A DNA stretch of 64,000 nucleotides. It comes from Bradyrhizobium diazoefficiens (lineage in GTDB: Bacteria; Pseudomonadota; Alphaproteobacteria; Rhizobiales; Xanthobacteraceae). The position numbers were made by a program, and so were the translations under genes. Below the pieces are notes generated by a model. That model was not told the DNA's origin and made no database searches. It saw nothing but the letters and a program-made list of their open reading frames with translations. The stretch lies in NCBI RefSeq assembly GCF_016616235.1, contig NZ_CP067100.1:5887001-5951000 (forward strand). Reading direction: 5' to 3'. Shown here in pieces: positions 9,430 to 17,453 of this stretch (positions are counted from its first letter, which is position 1; every line of letters begins with the position of its first letter).

Positions 9430-9618
9430 CGGGCAAGCTGCGTCATCTGGCTTGCAAGAGACCTTTGAGATATCCGGCCTCTTCGGCGCGCTGTCATTAC
9501 GGTGTAGACCATCTTCAGCTGACATAAGGAGTTCCGAGGGACCGAACTGAAGGCGGGATTAGCGCGTGCTTCTGGTTTCCCACCACGGGTGTGTAGGTTA
9601 GGCGCTCCGAGAAATGTC

Positions 9619-10566
9619 ATGGCCCGAATATCAAGTCTGCCGAAACGCCTGCAACCCATGCTCGCGACCCTGACCGACGCGCCGTTTGACGACCCCGCCT
9701 GGGTGTTTGAGGACAAGTACGACGGATTCCGCATGATCGCTGAAGTCAGCCACGGAAAAGTCGCCCTCTACAGCCGTAACGGCAAGATCATCAGCCACAG
9801 CTATATCGATGTCGCCAAGGCGCTCGAGGGTGTCAAGGCTGACGCCGTGATCGATGGGGAGCTTGTCGCTCTCGGTCGGGATGGTGTCTCTCATTTTCAA
9901 TTGCTTCAGAATGCACTTCGTCACCAAGCAAAGCTTCTGTACTGCGCCTTCGATCTCATGTTCGAAAACGGAGAGGACCTGCGCAAACTGCCTCTGCTCG
10001 AGCGTAAGAAGCGCCTCAAAGCCATCCTTCCACAGCACAGATTGATAACGTTCAGTCGTCACCGCAAAGGGAGCGGCAACAAGTTCTTCAAGGAAGCAGA
10101 GCGAAAGGGCCTTGAAGGCATCATGGCGAAGCGCGCCGACAGCGCTTACGCATCGGGCGCCCGTACATCCGACTGGCTGAAGATAAAGACTGCGAAGCGG
10201 CAGGAAGTCGTGATCGCCGGCTTCACCGCGCCGAGGCGAACCAGGCCGTTCTTCGGCGCTCTCGTTCTTGCGGTACGCGAAGATGATGCCTGGCGATACA
10301 TTGGACATGTGGGGACCGGCTTCACCCACAAGACACTGGGAGATCTTCACGCCAAGCTGCTAAAGCTGCGTACAGCAAAATCGCCGTTTCCGACTCGCGT
10401 GAAGGACGAAGGAGTGACGACCTGGGTCAAGCCGTTACTCGTTGGCGAGGTGAAGTTTGCGGAATGGACAAGCAAGGGCGAGTTGCGCCAGCCGGTCTTT
10501 CTGGGCCTGAGGGGCGACAAGGATTCGAAGGACGTGGTGCGCGAACAGGAGCAGCCGCGGAAGTGA
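9619..10566 (+). CDS. ATP-dependent DNA ligase, LigD ligase-domain type (stand-alone)
   Basis: The 315-residue protein corresponds to the ligase domain of bacterial end-joining LigD, without polymerase or nuclease domains. The nucleotidyltransferase motif I is EDKYDGFRMIAEV, with the Lys (KYDG) that takes the AMP. It is followed by RNGKIISHSYIDVAKAL, the IDGELVAL motif, LLYCAFDLMFENGEDLRKLP, EGIMAKRADSAY (motif IV) and DWLKIK (motif V). The C-terminal OB fold ends with TWVKPLLVGEVKFAEWT. ATG 9619 matches the family start; GTG 9589 is less likely. It seals nicks or double-strand breaks. It is the only intact ligase here, while a second LigD copy with Ku at 12-13 kb is destroyed. Confidence 0.88.
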   Translation: MARISSLPKRLQPMLATLTDAPFDDPAWVFEDKYDGFRMIAEVSHGKVALYSRNGKIISHSYIDVAKALEGVKADAVIDGELVALGRDGVSHFQLLQNALRHQAKLLYCAFDLMFENGEDLRKLPLLERKKRLKAILPQHRLITFSRHRKGSGNKFFKEAERKGLEGIMAKRADSAYASGARTSDWLKIKTAKRQEVVIAGFTAPRRTRPFFGALVLAVREDDAWRYIGHVGTGFTHKTLGDLHAKLLKLRTAKSPFPTRVKDEGVTTWVKPLLVGEVKFAEWTSKGELRQPVFLGLRGDKDSKDVVREQEQPRK

Positions 10567-10683
10567 AAGATCGGCGTCGCAGAAGGACCAATAAACGCGC
10601 CGCATCTGACTCAAACCGCTGGTCAGCCGGTCTCGTGGCGAAACGAGCAAAGCTCCGGCAGAGCAAAATGACCATGGCGAGGC

Positions 10684-10845
10684 CTAGTGCGGGGCCGTAG
10701 GCGGCGCCTCCGCCCATTCCAAGCGAGTCAGGTAGTCATCGATCTCCTCAAGTTCGTGATCGAGTGCGATCAAGCGATCAGGGGACGCTTCCTGGCGGTC
10801 GTCGAGCAGGGTGCGCTTCCGCTCGAGAAGTTCGGCTACATGCAT
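10684..10845 (-). CDS. Small hypothetical protein with helical, acidic C-terminus (53 aa)
   Basis: The ATG at 10845 follows CGGAG at a normal distance. The product contains HVAELLERKRTLLDDRQEAS and ALDHELEEIDDYLTRLEWAE, a pattern of charged alpha-helices that could pair as a coiled coil. I recall similar short rhizobial hypotheticals but no function. The open frame extends far upstream into a remnant of the TolA-like family, so the longer version is probably a chance fusion; I chose the start with a ribosome-binding site. Confidence 0.5.
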   Translation of the reverse strand: MHVAELLERKRTLLDDRQEASPDRLIALDHELEEIDDYLTRLEWAEAPPTAPH

Positions 10846-10984
10846 GGCAGCTCCGAGTTGTCGCCCCCGGACGCGTTTCCCCTTCAATTTCCCTGCGGCT
10901 CGCATGTTCCTGCGCTTGGACGTCTTACTGAGCAGAGGTTTTCCTGTAGCACACAGGTTCTGAGGCCAGCCGCATCGCAGCCCC

Positions 10985-11075
10985 AAGCGGCTCGAGCCAA
11001 GCCCGCGCTTCAGGACTACGCCGAGCCTTGACATGGTGGCAGCGATCACCTCTGGACGGTCTCTTATGACATTCC
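10985..11075 (-). pseudogene. Second fragment of the TolA-like hypothetical family
   Basis: The minus strand encodes [20 protein letters not shown], matching [20 protein letters not shown] in the remnant at 3612-4185. Nothing else of the family is visible around it. It is a short decayed fragment directly upstream of the 53-aa gene. Confidence 0.5.
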
Positions 11076-11135
11076 TTTCCCGGGCCCAACGGCCTTCAGC
11101 CAAGCGACGTTTGATAGCTCTTGGGCCCTTTCGGC

Positions 11136-11504
11136 ATGAGACCCGTTGAAACCGAGGAACGACCACGCATTTCGGCCGCCGCGGTCCGCGAATTCGTTGT
11201 GCGCTGCGCGACGCTGGCTACCACGTCATCCACGCCAGCACGGGTGAGCAGGCGCTGGACGGGTGCAAGCGGCACGTCGCGGAGATTCTCGTCACCGGCC
11301 GCCTTCCTGGAGAGGCCGACGGCCCGCGGAGCGTTGCCGTGAGCACGATCCGGACCTGCCCCCGTAATCTACCCCACCGGCTTTTCACCAACCCCGCCAC
11401 GACCGGTCCCCGGCAGTCGCACCCTGACGAAACCCTTCCGTGCGGACGAGATCGTCCGGATGGTGAAGGAGTTCGGCAGAGAAAAGCGCATCGCGCCGAG
11501 GTAG
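11136..11504 (+). pseudogene. Remnant of a response-regulator receiver domain
   Basis: In shifting frames the plus strand spells pieces of a stand-alone CheY-like receiver: METxERPR start region (ATG 11136), GYHVIHASTGEQALDGCKRH, ILVTGRLPGEADGP (phospho-acceptor loop, normally ILVTDxxLPG; here Asp is Gly), REHDPDLPPVIYPTGFSPTP, SRTLTKPFRADEIVRMVKEF and GREKRIAPR before TAG at 11504. The N-terminal acidic DD pocket is missing and there are at least two frameshifts. It is inactive. Receivers of this type often accompany HWE histidine kinases; two damaged kinases occur at 34-35 and 45-46 kb. Confidence 0.65.
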
Positions 11505-11537
11505 TGGAACGGCTCGAAATCCGACGCGGCTTCAACG

Positions 11538-11834
11538 TCACTGGCTATTGGGCTTCTTAGCCGGCGGTCCGCTCTTGTTGCCCGGCAGGCCCTTGATATT
11601 CGAAGGGTCCTGCTGTTGAACCGTCGGATTCTGCTGGTTCGACGTCGAGCCCGAGCCGACGGTCTCGCCGGGCTTTGCGGCCGGACCGCTCTTGTTTCCG
11701 GGCTGACCAGCGATGCCGGCGCCGGAGTTCTGCGCGCTCGGCGCGCCGGAGACGTCTGGCTTAGTGGTTTGGGCAAGTGCTGCCGGAGCGGAAAGCGCCA
11801 GAGCGAACACAAGCGCGCTTGTGATCGACCTCAT
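11538..11834 (-). CDS. Small exported protein with two PGNKSGP repeats (98 aa)
   Basis: The start at 11834 has a textbook AAAGGAGG ribosome-binding site. A signal peptide (MRSITSALVFALALSAPAAL, cleavage after ALAQ) is followed by a low-complexity, Gly/Pro/Asn/Ser-rich mature part. That part repeats QPGNKSGPAAKPGE and LPGNKSGPPAKKPNS. The protein should be periplasmic and unstructured. A full-consensus stress promoter lies 55 nt upstream. Similar tiny exported proteins sit at 14793, 26668 and 40555. Function unknown. Confidence 0.75.
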   Translation of the reverse strand: MRSITSALVFALALSAPAALAQTTKPDVSGAPSAQNSGAGIAGQPGNKSGPAAKPGETVGSGSTSNQQNPTVQQQDPSNIKGLPGNKSGPPAKKPNSQ

Positions 11835-11888
11835 ATTATCCTCCTTTGGAACGAATTCGGAAGCGCGGGTGCGGCTACCTTCAGGTCG

Positions 11889-11913
11889 AACGTCAGGGGG
11901 CGGCACGCGTTCC
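11889..11913 (-). promoter_or_regulatory. EcfG-type promoter, full consensus (GGAAC-N16-CGTT)
   Basis: On the minus strand GGAAC (11913-11909) and CGTT (11892-11889) are exactly 16 nt apart, matching the published EcfG consensus. The exported-protein gene starts at 11834. Confidence 0.65.
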
Positions 11914-11950
11914 TCGCGATTGCGCGCGAGGCGTTACCCATGGACGATTG

Positions 11951-12530
11951 CTAGGCCGACTTCCGCTGCGGTTTAGCCGAGGTCTTCTTTGCGGAGGCCT
12001 CCTTCACCGGCATTCCGGTGATCGGCATCAGCATCCCCTTCTGGCCGGCCGCCGCCTTGCGGGGCGTCTTGGCGGACTTTGCGGCTTTCGTCGGCGCAGC
12101 CCCTGGCCCACGCTTAGCCGCAGCGCCTCCATCACATCGACGACGTTGCTCGCCGCGGGCTTCTCCCTCGGGGGAATTGGCTTGCCCGCGCGCTTCTGGT
12201 TGATGAGTTCGACGAGCGCGGTCTCGTCTTCAAACTTCTGCGGATCGAAGCGTCCACCCTTTTGATTGACGATGTGCTTGGCGAGATCGAGCATGTCCCT
12301 CGTGACTTTGACGTCCTCGATCTCGTCGAAATAGTCCTGCTCGCCGCGGACCTCGTAGGGGTAGCGCAGCAGCGTGCCGACCAGCCCTTGTCCATCGGCT
12401 CAAGCACGATGATGTGCTCGCGGTTCGTCAGCACGACGCGGCCGATCGCCACCTCGTTCATCTCGCGGATGGTCTGGCGGATCACGGCGAAGCGTCATGC
12501 GGACCTTGCCGTCCGGCCTGATATAGCGAG
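11951..12530 (-). pseudogene. Ku end-joining protein, N-terminal half deleted and frameshifted
   Basis: Ku binds DNA ends and recruits LigD. The C-terminal half is readable in pieces: YIRPDGKV, VIRQTIREMNEVAIGRVVLT, NREHIIVLEPMDKG, RYPYEVRGEQDYFDEIED, RDMLDLAKHIVNQKGGRFDP, LINQKRAGKPIPPREKP, NVVDVMEALRLSVG, then the basic tail AGQKGMLMPITGMPVKE ending SAKPQRKSA at TAG 11951. At least three frameshifts are needed to join them, and the first 130 or so residues are absent. It stops head-to-head against a LigD fragment that also lacks its start, so one deletion seems to have removed both 5' ends and the shared promoter. Confidence 0.8.
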
Positions 12531-12534
12531 TCGC

Positions 12535-12840
12535 CGCCGCGCGGCGAGGGTTGGGCCTATGAGATCAAGGCCGACGGCTACCGCGCGCAGCTGCACTTGG
12601 ACGATGGTGACGTCAAAGTGTATTCGCGCACGGACGGCAGCGCCGGATTACCCCACTTTCAGCAGCTCCGGCGCGAGCTCGGCCCAAAGCGCAGCGAGCG
12701 TGTGCGCTACCACGCATTCGATCTGCTCTACTTAGATGGCTACGATTTGCGTGCGGTCGCGTATGAAGATCGCAAGCGTTTGCTCCAACGCCTCCTCAAG
12801 CATGCGCCTGACACCTTCATCTATGTCGAAAGCTTGGAAA
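12535..12840 (+). pseudogene. LigD ligase-domain fragment, first part
   Basis: The plus strand reads RGEGWAYEIKADGYRAQLHL, with the adenylation motif KADG. It continues DGDVKVYSRTDGS, then RVRYHAFDLLYLDGYDLRAV and HAPDTFIYVESLE. This is the start of the LigD ligase domain. The homology ends abruptly near 12835, and the following family sequence is found on the opposite strand (12850-13065). The fragment lacks its own start and the polymerase and nuclease domains. Confidence 0.75.
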
Positions 12841-12849
12841 GCCGGTGGC

Positions 12850-13065
12850 GACCGAATCTTCCACAATGGGCCGTTTTCACGACGACCCACGTAGAGTGAG
12901 GCGATCTTGCGAGGGTGGGCCCCAAGCTTCTCCACGAACGCCGCTCTTCTTGCACTTGAGCTTGATCCACGTCTCCTGCTGGCCCGAGCGATAGGGTTCT
13001 CCAAGCCGCTTGGCGATGAGCCTTCCAGGCCCAGCTCGCTCCTGTCCTCCATTTTCCTGGCTTCG
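12850..13065 (-). pseudogene. LigD ligase-domain fragment, second part, inverted
   Basis: The minus strand carries what should follow the fragment at 12535-12840: RSELGLEGLIAKRLGEPYRS (motif IV region), GQQETWIKLKCKK (motif V), then, after a frameshift, AAFVEKLGAHPRKIASLYVG and RRENGPL. Because the first part is on the plus strand, this block has been inverted. The rest of the OB fold is not visible. Together with Ku it shows that a second end-joining system was lost here. Confidence 0.75.
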
Positions 13066-13266
13066 TTGGCCAACCGCAACTCGGCGCGATCGTTCCTAAG
13101 TCCGCTGCTCCGTCGGGGTTGTCCGGCTGGCGCGCTCCGGACGTGGAGCCGGGGCCAACTTGCGATGCGAACATCAAAGACGTGAACGCCGGAGGAACGG
13201 TCCCTGTGGAACGGCAGTTCTCCCGGGGCGAGAGTTCGCCAGCGACGGCATCCCCCAGGACCACCA

Positions 13267-13839
13267 ATGATCGACACTCCTTCGCACCCCAATGCTTCCC
13301 ACGATCCGCTCCCGCGACCTGGCGCTGGGTTACCGGCGAACGCGTCCGATCCGTACTTCATGCAAATCCGCGACGATCTTGCCGACAAGGGGTTTTTCAC
13401 GGCAACGGCCGAGGAGCTGATCACGTGGGCACGCACGGGATCGCTGATGTGGATGACGTTCGGACTCGCCTGCTGCGCAGTCGAGATGATGCAGATGTCG
13501 ATGCCGCGGTATGACGCCGAACGCTTCGGTTTTGCACCGCGCGCATCGCCGCGGCAGTCAGACGTAATCATTGTGGCGGGCACATTGACCAACAAGATGG
13601 CGCCGGCGTTCCGGAAGATCTACGACCAGATGCCGGAGCCCCGCTACGTGATCTCGATGGGATCCTGCGCCAATGGCGGCGGCTACTACCATTACTCCTA
13701 CTCGGTCGTACGCGGTTGCGACCGCGTGGTTCCCGTGGACATCTATGTCCCCGGCTGCCCGCCGACGGCCGAGGCGCTGCTCTATGGCGTCATGTTGCTC
13801 CAGAAGAAGATCAGGCGGATGGGCACAATCGAACGATAA
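13267..13839 (+). CDS. nuoB: NADH-quinone oxidoreductase subunit B (isolated copy)
   Basis: The 190-residue NuoB/PSST subunit carries iron-sulfur cluster N2 next to the quinone site of complex I. All four Cys ligands are present: the CC pair in [11 protein letters not shown], the Cys in [16 protein letters not shown] and the Cys in [18 protein letters not shown]. The N-terminus is variable as usual; AGGA precedes the ATG. No other complex I gene adjoins it; a nuoD lies 9 kb away at 22367. The gene is intact although it sits between damaged ones. It may be a leftover of a second nuo operon or serve as an alternative subunit. A weak GGAAC-N17-AGTT element is visible upstream (not annotated). 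Confidence 0.92.
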   Translation: MIDTPSHPNASHDPLPRPGAGLPANASDPYFMQIRDDLADKGFFTATAEELITWARTGSLMWMTFGLACCAVEMMQMSMPRYDAERFGFAPRASPRQSDVIIVAGTLTNKMAPAFRKIYDQMPEPRYVISMGSCANGGGYYHYSYSVVRGCDRVVPVDIYVPGCPPTAEALLYGVMLLQKKIRRMGTIER

Positions 13840-13862
13840 GCAGAACCCGGCCAAGCCAAGAC

Positions 13863-14748
13863 ATGACGCAAATTCCCGTTCGGTCATCGGCCGGCGCCGA
13901 GCACCCAAATCTCGATCTCGACCGCAATGACAATACCCGTCAGATCGTGGCCGACGTCGGCTATCGGCAGCTTGCGATCGTCAATGTGATCTTCGTAGGC
14001 TTCGAAAATGCCGGCGGCGGCAATTGGGTGCTGGTGGATGCGGGAATCCCGGGTTCGGCCCGGGCTATTCGCTCCGCAGCAAGCGCCCGCTTCGGTGGCA
14101 GTGGCAGACCTGCCTGCATCATCATGACGCATGGTCAGTTCGACCATGTCGGCGCGGTCGAGACACTTGCGAACGAATGGGACGTTCCGGTCTATGCGCA
14201 TGCGGCCGAACATCCTTACCTCGATGGCAGCCCCTCCTACCCGCCGGCAAATCCGGACGTGGGCGGCGGGCTCCTCGCGCTGCTCTCGCCGCTGTTCCCG
14301 GCCAAGTCAGTCAACGTCGCATCGCGACTTTACGATCTGTCCAGCGATCACAGCATGCCCTTCATGCAGGACTGGCGCTGGATCCACACGCCCGGGCATA
14401 CGCCGGGACACGTCTCGCTCTGGCGCGAACGCGGTGGCGTACTAATCGCGGGCGACGCCTTCATCACCACGCGCCAGGAGTCCGTCTATGCAGCCGTCAC
14501 ACAATCGCAGGAGATGCACGGGCCTCCAATGTACTTCACGCCGGATTGGAACAGCGCGAAGTCATCGGTGCGGGAATTGGGCGGTCCTTGCACCCGAGAT
14601 CGTCATCACGGGACACGGCGCGGCGATGCAGGGGCCAGAGATGCGCGCGGCGTTGGATACGCTTGCCGCGCGTTTCGATGACGTCGCTGTTCCACGCAAC
14701 GTTACCGCTGAAGATGCAACATCTAGGAACGGTCAAGGCCGAGGGTGA
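13863..14748 (+). pseudogene. Metallo-beta-lactamase-fold hydrolase with frameshift and altered metal motif
   Basis: MBL-fold hydrolase starting at ATG 13863. The metal-binding motif reads MTHGQFDHVGA, where the family has THxHxDH, so the second His is Gln. Other family blocks are intact: PVYAHAAEHPYLDGS, IHTPGHTPGHVSLWRE and LIAGDAFITT. At about 14585 the frame shifts by one extra G (TTGG to TTGGG). The true C-terminus APEIVITGHGAAMQGPEMRA, then LDTLAARFDDVAVP, is read in the next frame to 14748. The homopolymer change alone could be a sequencing error, but the lost His ligand points to real decay. Substrate unknown. Confidence 0.7.
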
Positions 14749-14750
14749 TT
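14726..14750 (+). promoter_or_regulatory. EcfG-type promoter candidate (GGAAC-N16-GATT)
   Basis: GGAAC at 14726-14730 and GATT at 14747-14750 are 16 nt apart. The glycine-rich exported-protein gene starts 43 nt later. Confidence 0.42.
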
Positions 14751-14792
14751 GGTCCGAAGTCAACGTCAGAAGTCAACCTCAGGAGACACAAC

Positions 14793-15122
14793 ATGCGTAA
14801 GGCAATTCTGACTGTCCTCATGGCTGCGATGCTGGCCGGCACTTCGGTCGGCGCAGCGTTTGCGCAAGGCGCAGGTGGTGGCGCTGGTGGTGGCGCTGGC
14901 GGCGGTGCAGGCGGTGCCGGCGGCGGAGCTGGCGCAGGCGCAGGCGCAGGTGGTGCCGGGGCCGGCGGAGCTGGATCGGGCAGCGGCGCCGGCGCGGGTG
15001 GTGCCGGATCGGGCGGCGGCGGCATCTCTCATGTGGAGCGCGGCGGACAGGGCGCCTCCAGCCCACCCGGCATGCGCAACGAGACGATACCGCCTTCGAG
15101 CGGCAACGTCCCTCGGCACTAA
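14793..15122 (+). CDS. Glycine/alanine-rich exported protein (109 aa)
   Basis: Start 14793 follows AGGAGA. A clear signal peptide (MRKAILTVLMAAMLAGTS, cleavage near AFAQG) precedes about 55 residues made almost only of Gly and Ala with a few Ser, in GAGGGAGG-type repeats. A short ending GISHVERGGQGASSPPG and NETIPPSSGNVPRH follows. It is periplasmic or secreted and low complexity. Function unknown. It belongs to the set of small exported repeat proteins behind stress-promoter motifs in this region. Confidence 0.72.
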   Translation: MRKAILTVLMAAMLAGTSVGAAFAQGAGGGAGGGAGGGAGGAGGGAGAGAGAGGAGAGGAGSGSGAGAGGAGSGGGGISHVERGGQGASSPPGMRNETIPPSSGNVPRH

Positions 15123-15277
15123 TCAATCATCGCCCGCGCACCTCGGTCCGCTTCCTTCCAGACGTGCGCGCGAGAGCGGCCTCGGCGACACCCTCCCTGC
15201 GCCGGGGCCGCATTCGTTTCTGCAGAACGATGTTCGGGGAATTTAGAACGCGTTGAAGCGAAAGCGCGAATGTTTTA

Positions 15278-15302
15278 GGAACGCAACCTGCCAGCGTTCA
15301 TT
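15278..15302 (+). promoter_or_regulatory. EcfG-type promoter candidate (GGAAC-N16-CATT)
   Basis: GGAAC at 15278-15282 and CATT at 15299-15302 are 16 nt apart, 34 nt ahead of the Mn-catalase start at 15337, which has its own AAAAGGAG ribosome-binding site. Confidence 0.45.
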
Positions 15303-15336
15303 GCGCCCGTGTGCCAGGACACAAAAGGAGCTGCGC

Positions 15337-16224
15337 ATGTACTACTTCGACAAGCGACTGCAATATCCCGTCAGGGTCGAGAAGCCCGACCCGATCTTCG
15401 CGCGTCAACTGCAACAGGCCATCGGCGGGGTCGAGGGCGAAATCCGCGTCTGCCTTCAATACTTCTTCCAGGCGTGGGGCGCGCGCGGACCTGCGAAATA
15501 TCGCGACGTCCTTCTCAACACCGCAACGGAGGAGATCAGCCACATCGAGATGCTTGCAACGGCCGTCGCATTGAATCTCGAGGACGCGCCGACAACGATG
15601 CAAGAGACCAGCATGCAGGCCAATCCGGTCGTCGGCGCCGTCATGAACGGCGGCGAAAGGCCGCGGCACGTCATCGAGGGAATGTTGCATCGGCACCTGC
15701 TCTCGACCGGCCTGTCGGCATTGCCCGCTGATTGCGATGGCGTGCCATTCGATTGCTCGCACATCTACGCCAGCGGCAATCTTGCGGCCGACATGTATTG
15801 CAATGTCGCGGCCGAGTCGACGGGTCGGACACTTGCAGTCCGCCTTTACAACTCCACCAGCGATCCCGGCATGCAGGACATGCTGAGCTAGCTGATTGCA
15901 CGCGACACGATGCACCAGCAGCAATGGCTAGCAGTGATCGAGGAGGTGGGTGCGGAAGCATCACTGCCAATTCCCAACAGCTTCGACCGCAGCAAGGAAG
16001 CGACCGAGTTCAGCTACATGTTCATGGGCACCGAGCGCGGTGGCGACTCTCTGCAAACGGGCCGCTACTGCGAGGGTCCATCCCTGGACGGCAAGGGGAC
16101 TTTCACGTTCCGCGGAGGTTTCGAGCCTCTTGGCCAGGAACCCGTGCTCGGGCCCGCACGACCCGACAGTGGCGCGCAACTGGAGCAGATGAACGAACCG
16201 GCCGTGACGAACGCCCTGCGCTGA
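15337..16224 (+). pseudogene. Manganese catalase with an internal TAG
   Basis: Non-haem di-manganese catalase destroys hydrogen peroxide. The family N-terminus MYYFDKRLQYPVRVE, the ligand helices GEIRVCLQYFFQAW (Glu) and TATEEISHIEMLATAV (Glu, His), and NVAAESTGRTLAVRLYN (Glu) are intact. The codon after MQDMLS is TAG (15889-15891), where the family has an aromatic residue. The same frame then continues LIARDTMHQQQWLAVIEEVG, which carries the last His ligand, and runs to TGA at 16224 (295 codons in all). Translation stopping at the TAG would lose that ligand and give no active enzyme. A perfect terminator follows, so the unit is otherwise complete. Readthrough or a recent point mutation are the alternatives. 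Confidence 0.85.
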
Positions 16225-16236
16225 AGTCAGAAAAAG

Positions 16237-16267
16237 TTGGGCCGCCGAGTGCGGGCGGCCCAATTTT
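16237..16267 (+). terminator. Rho-independent terminator after the Mn-catalase gene
   Basis: A perfect 10-bp stem (TTGGGCCGCC at 16237-16246 with GGCGGCCCAA at 16254-16263) with a 7-nt loop is followed by TTTT, 13 nt after the stop at 16224. Confidence 0.8.
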
Positions 16268-16438
16268 GCAGGGTCGGAGTCACGAAGGCGCTTGAAAACT
16301 TTTCAGCTCGGTCTGCCCACTTTGAATAAGGCCCGTCATCGTGGACGCAGCGCCCCCGAGAACGTAGAAGCCGAGTGAGGTCTGGCGAGTGAGGTCTGGA
16401 ACGTCTTGAGCTTGCCCGCCATGCCATTTGGATAGCGC

Positions 16439-16675
16439 CTATCGCCGCCGCGCGATCAGGACACCGATCACGAAAGCCGCGGCGAGGGAGCGGAGCGGAG
16501 CGGCCCTGGCGATCTCCCGCAATTCCTCGGCGACCAAGGAGCTGGCCGTCTTCGCAGCTGGTTCATGCGGCGATGGTTCCGTTTTTCGGGCACCGGTTGC
16601 TGGATCGGCTGCAGCGGCGGGATCAGCGCTCAGGCCTGATGCTTCGGTCATTGCGGAGGCGTCTGTCAGGTCCAT
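16439..16675 (-). CDS. Small protein with C-terminal membrane anchor (78 aa)
   Basis: The N-terminal half is Ala/Ser/Glu-rich and probably disordered. The C-terminal part VAEELREIARAAPLRSLAAA, then FVIGVLIARRR, gives an amphipathic helix and a short membrane span ending in a basic anchor. This layout resembles ElaB/YqjD-type ribosome- or membrane-associated stress proteins, but the sequence match is weak. GAGAGG precedes the ATG. A GGAAC-N16-GGTT promoter motif lies 28 nt upstream, again pointing to stress control. Confidence 0.6.
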   Translation of the reverse strand: MDLTDASAMTEASGLSADPAAAADPATGARKTEPSPHEPAAKTASSLVAEELREIARAAPLRSLAAAFVIGVLIARRR

Positions 16676-16702
16676 GGGAAACCTCTCGTGGATGGTTCGG
16701 AC

Positions 16703-16727
16703 AACCGCTCCCCGCTCGACCGGTTCC
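16703..16727 (-). promoter_or_regulatory. EcfG-type promoter candidate (GGAAC-N16-GGTT)
   Basis: On the minus strand GGAAC (16727-16723) and GGTT (16706-16703) are 16 nt apart, ahead of the membrane-anchored protein gene starting at 16675. Confidence 0.5.
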
Positions 16728-16959
16728 TCCGTCGCTGTTCCGATGATTTAGCTTGGATGTCGGAGCAGCAATGTTCACCACCCCTGCGCCGGGCGGCGGA
16801 TGCCTAAAACGCTGAAAACAACCCCATGCACAGTAGCGGACGACAACGAAATCAAAGACTAACGGGCCGAGTACAACGCATTTCTGGTTTTTCGAATTCC
16901 ACTTGACCCGCCGGGCAAAACAGTTGTAGGTAGGTACTATTCCGACACATCCGGCAGTT

Positions 16960-16984
16960 GGAACGGAAAGGCGGATGTTCTATT
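16960..16984 (+). promoter_or_regulatory. EcfG-type promoter candidate (GGAAC-N16-TATT)
   Basis: GGAAC at 16960-16964 and TATT at 16981-16984 are 16 nt apart, 25 nt upstream of the tiny membrane-peptide gene at 17010. The rest of the 16728-17009 interval shows no other feature. Confidence 0.42.
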
Positions 16985-17009
16985 GACGTTCCCGTTAGCG
17001 TGGAGCGCC

Positions 17010-17090
17010 ATGGGAAAGCTGCTGATTACCATTGCCCTTGCCGGGTTGGCGGTGATCATCGTCTTCGCCGTCTACGTCATCACCCTGTGA
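17010..17090 (+). CDS. 26-aa single-span membrane peptide
   Basis: The ATG at 17010 follows GGAG at a good distance. The whole product is one hydrophobic helix: MGKLLITIALAGLAVIIVFA, then VYVITL. Such peptides are common in bacterial stress regulons, where they tune membrane proteins, but nothing specific is known of this one. The stress-promoter motif directly upstream and the clean start context are the main support. Confidence 0.5.
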   Translation: MGKLLITIALAGLAVIIVFAVYVITL

Positions 17091-17099
17091 CGCCGGACC

Positions 17100-17453
17100 G
17101 CGCGAGTGGATCAGAATAGCGCCATTCCTTGGAAGACCAGGTCGGCGGGGATCTGCCCGACGAGGCAGCCCGGAAGAATGCCCGCTTGCTCACCCGAGAT
17201 ATCGAAGACGTACTCTTCCCCAGCGGTGGGGGGAGGCCGACGTGGGCAGGCCAGACTGGAGCTCCCTGTATCACATCGAGATCAGCCATGACGGGCACGC
17301 ACCAATCGTTCCGGGCACGGCTGCGGGTTCATCAGGCGAGACGAGCCGGGGTTGCTGCTGCGCTGGAAAGGGCGGCTTGGGATGTTCTATCTGGAACCGG
17401 CTCCGGAGCTTGCTGCGGTAGGGAAGGCAACTGCAACCATTCCTAGCCATCGA
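17100..17453. other. Unassigned stretch, possible gene remnant
   Basis: Several plus-strand frames give locally protein-like text (DEAARKNARLLTRDIEDVLF; DWSSLYHIEISHDGH; RWKGRLGMFYLEPAPEL), but no single frame holds and I recognise no family. It lies between the 26-aa peptide gene and the convergent 3' end of treZ. It is probably a degraded gene. Confidence 0.3.
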
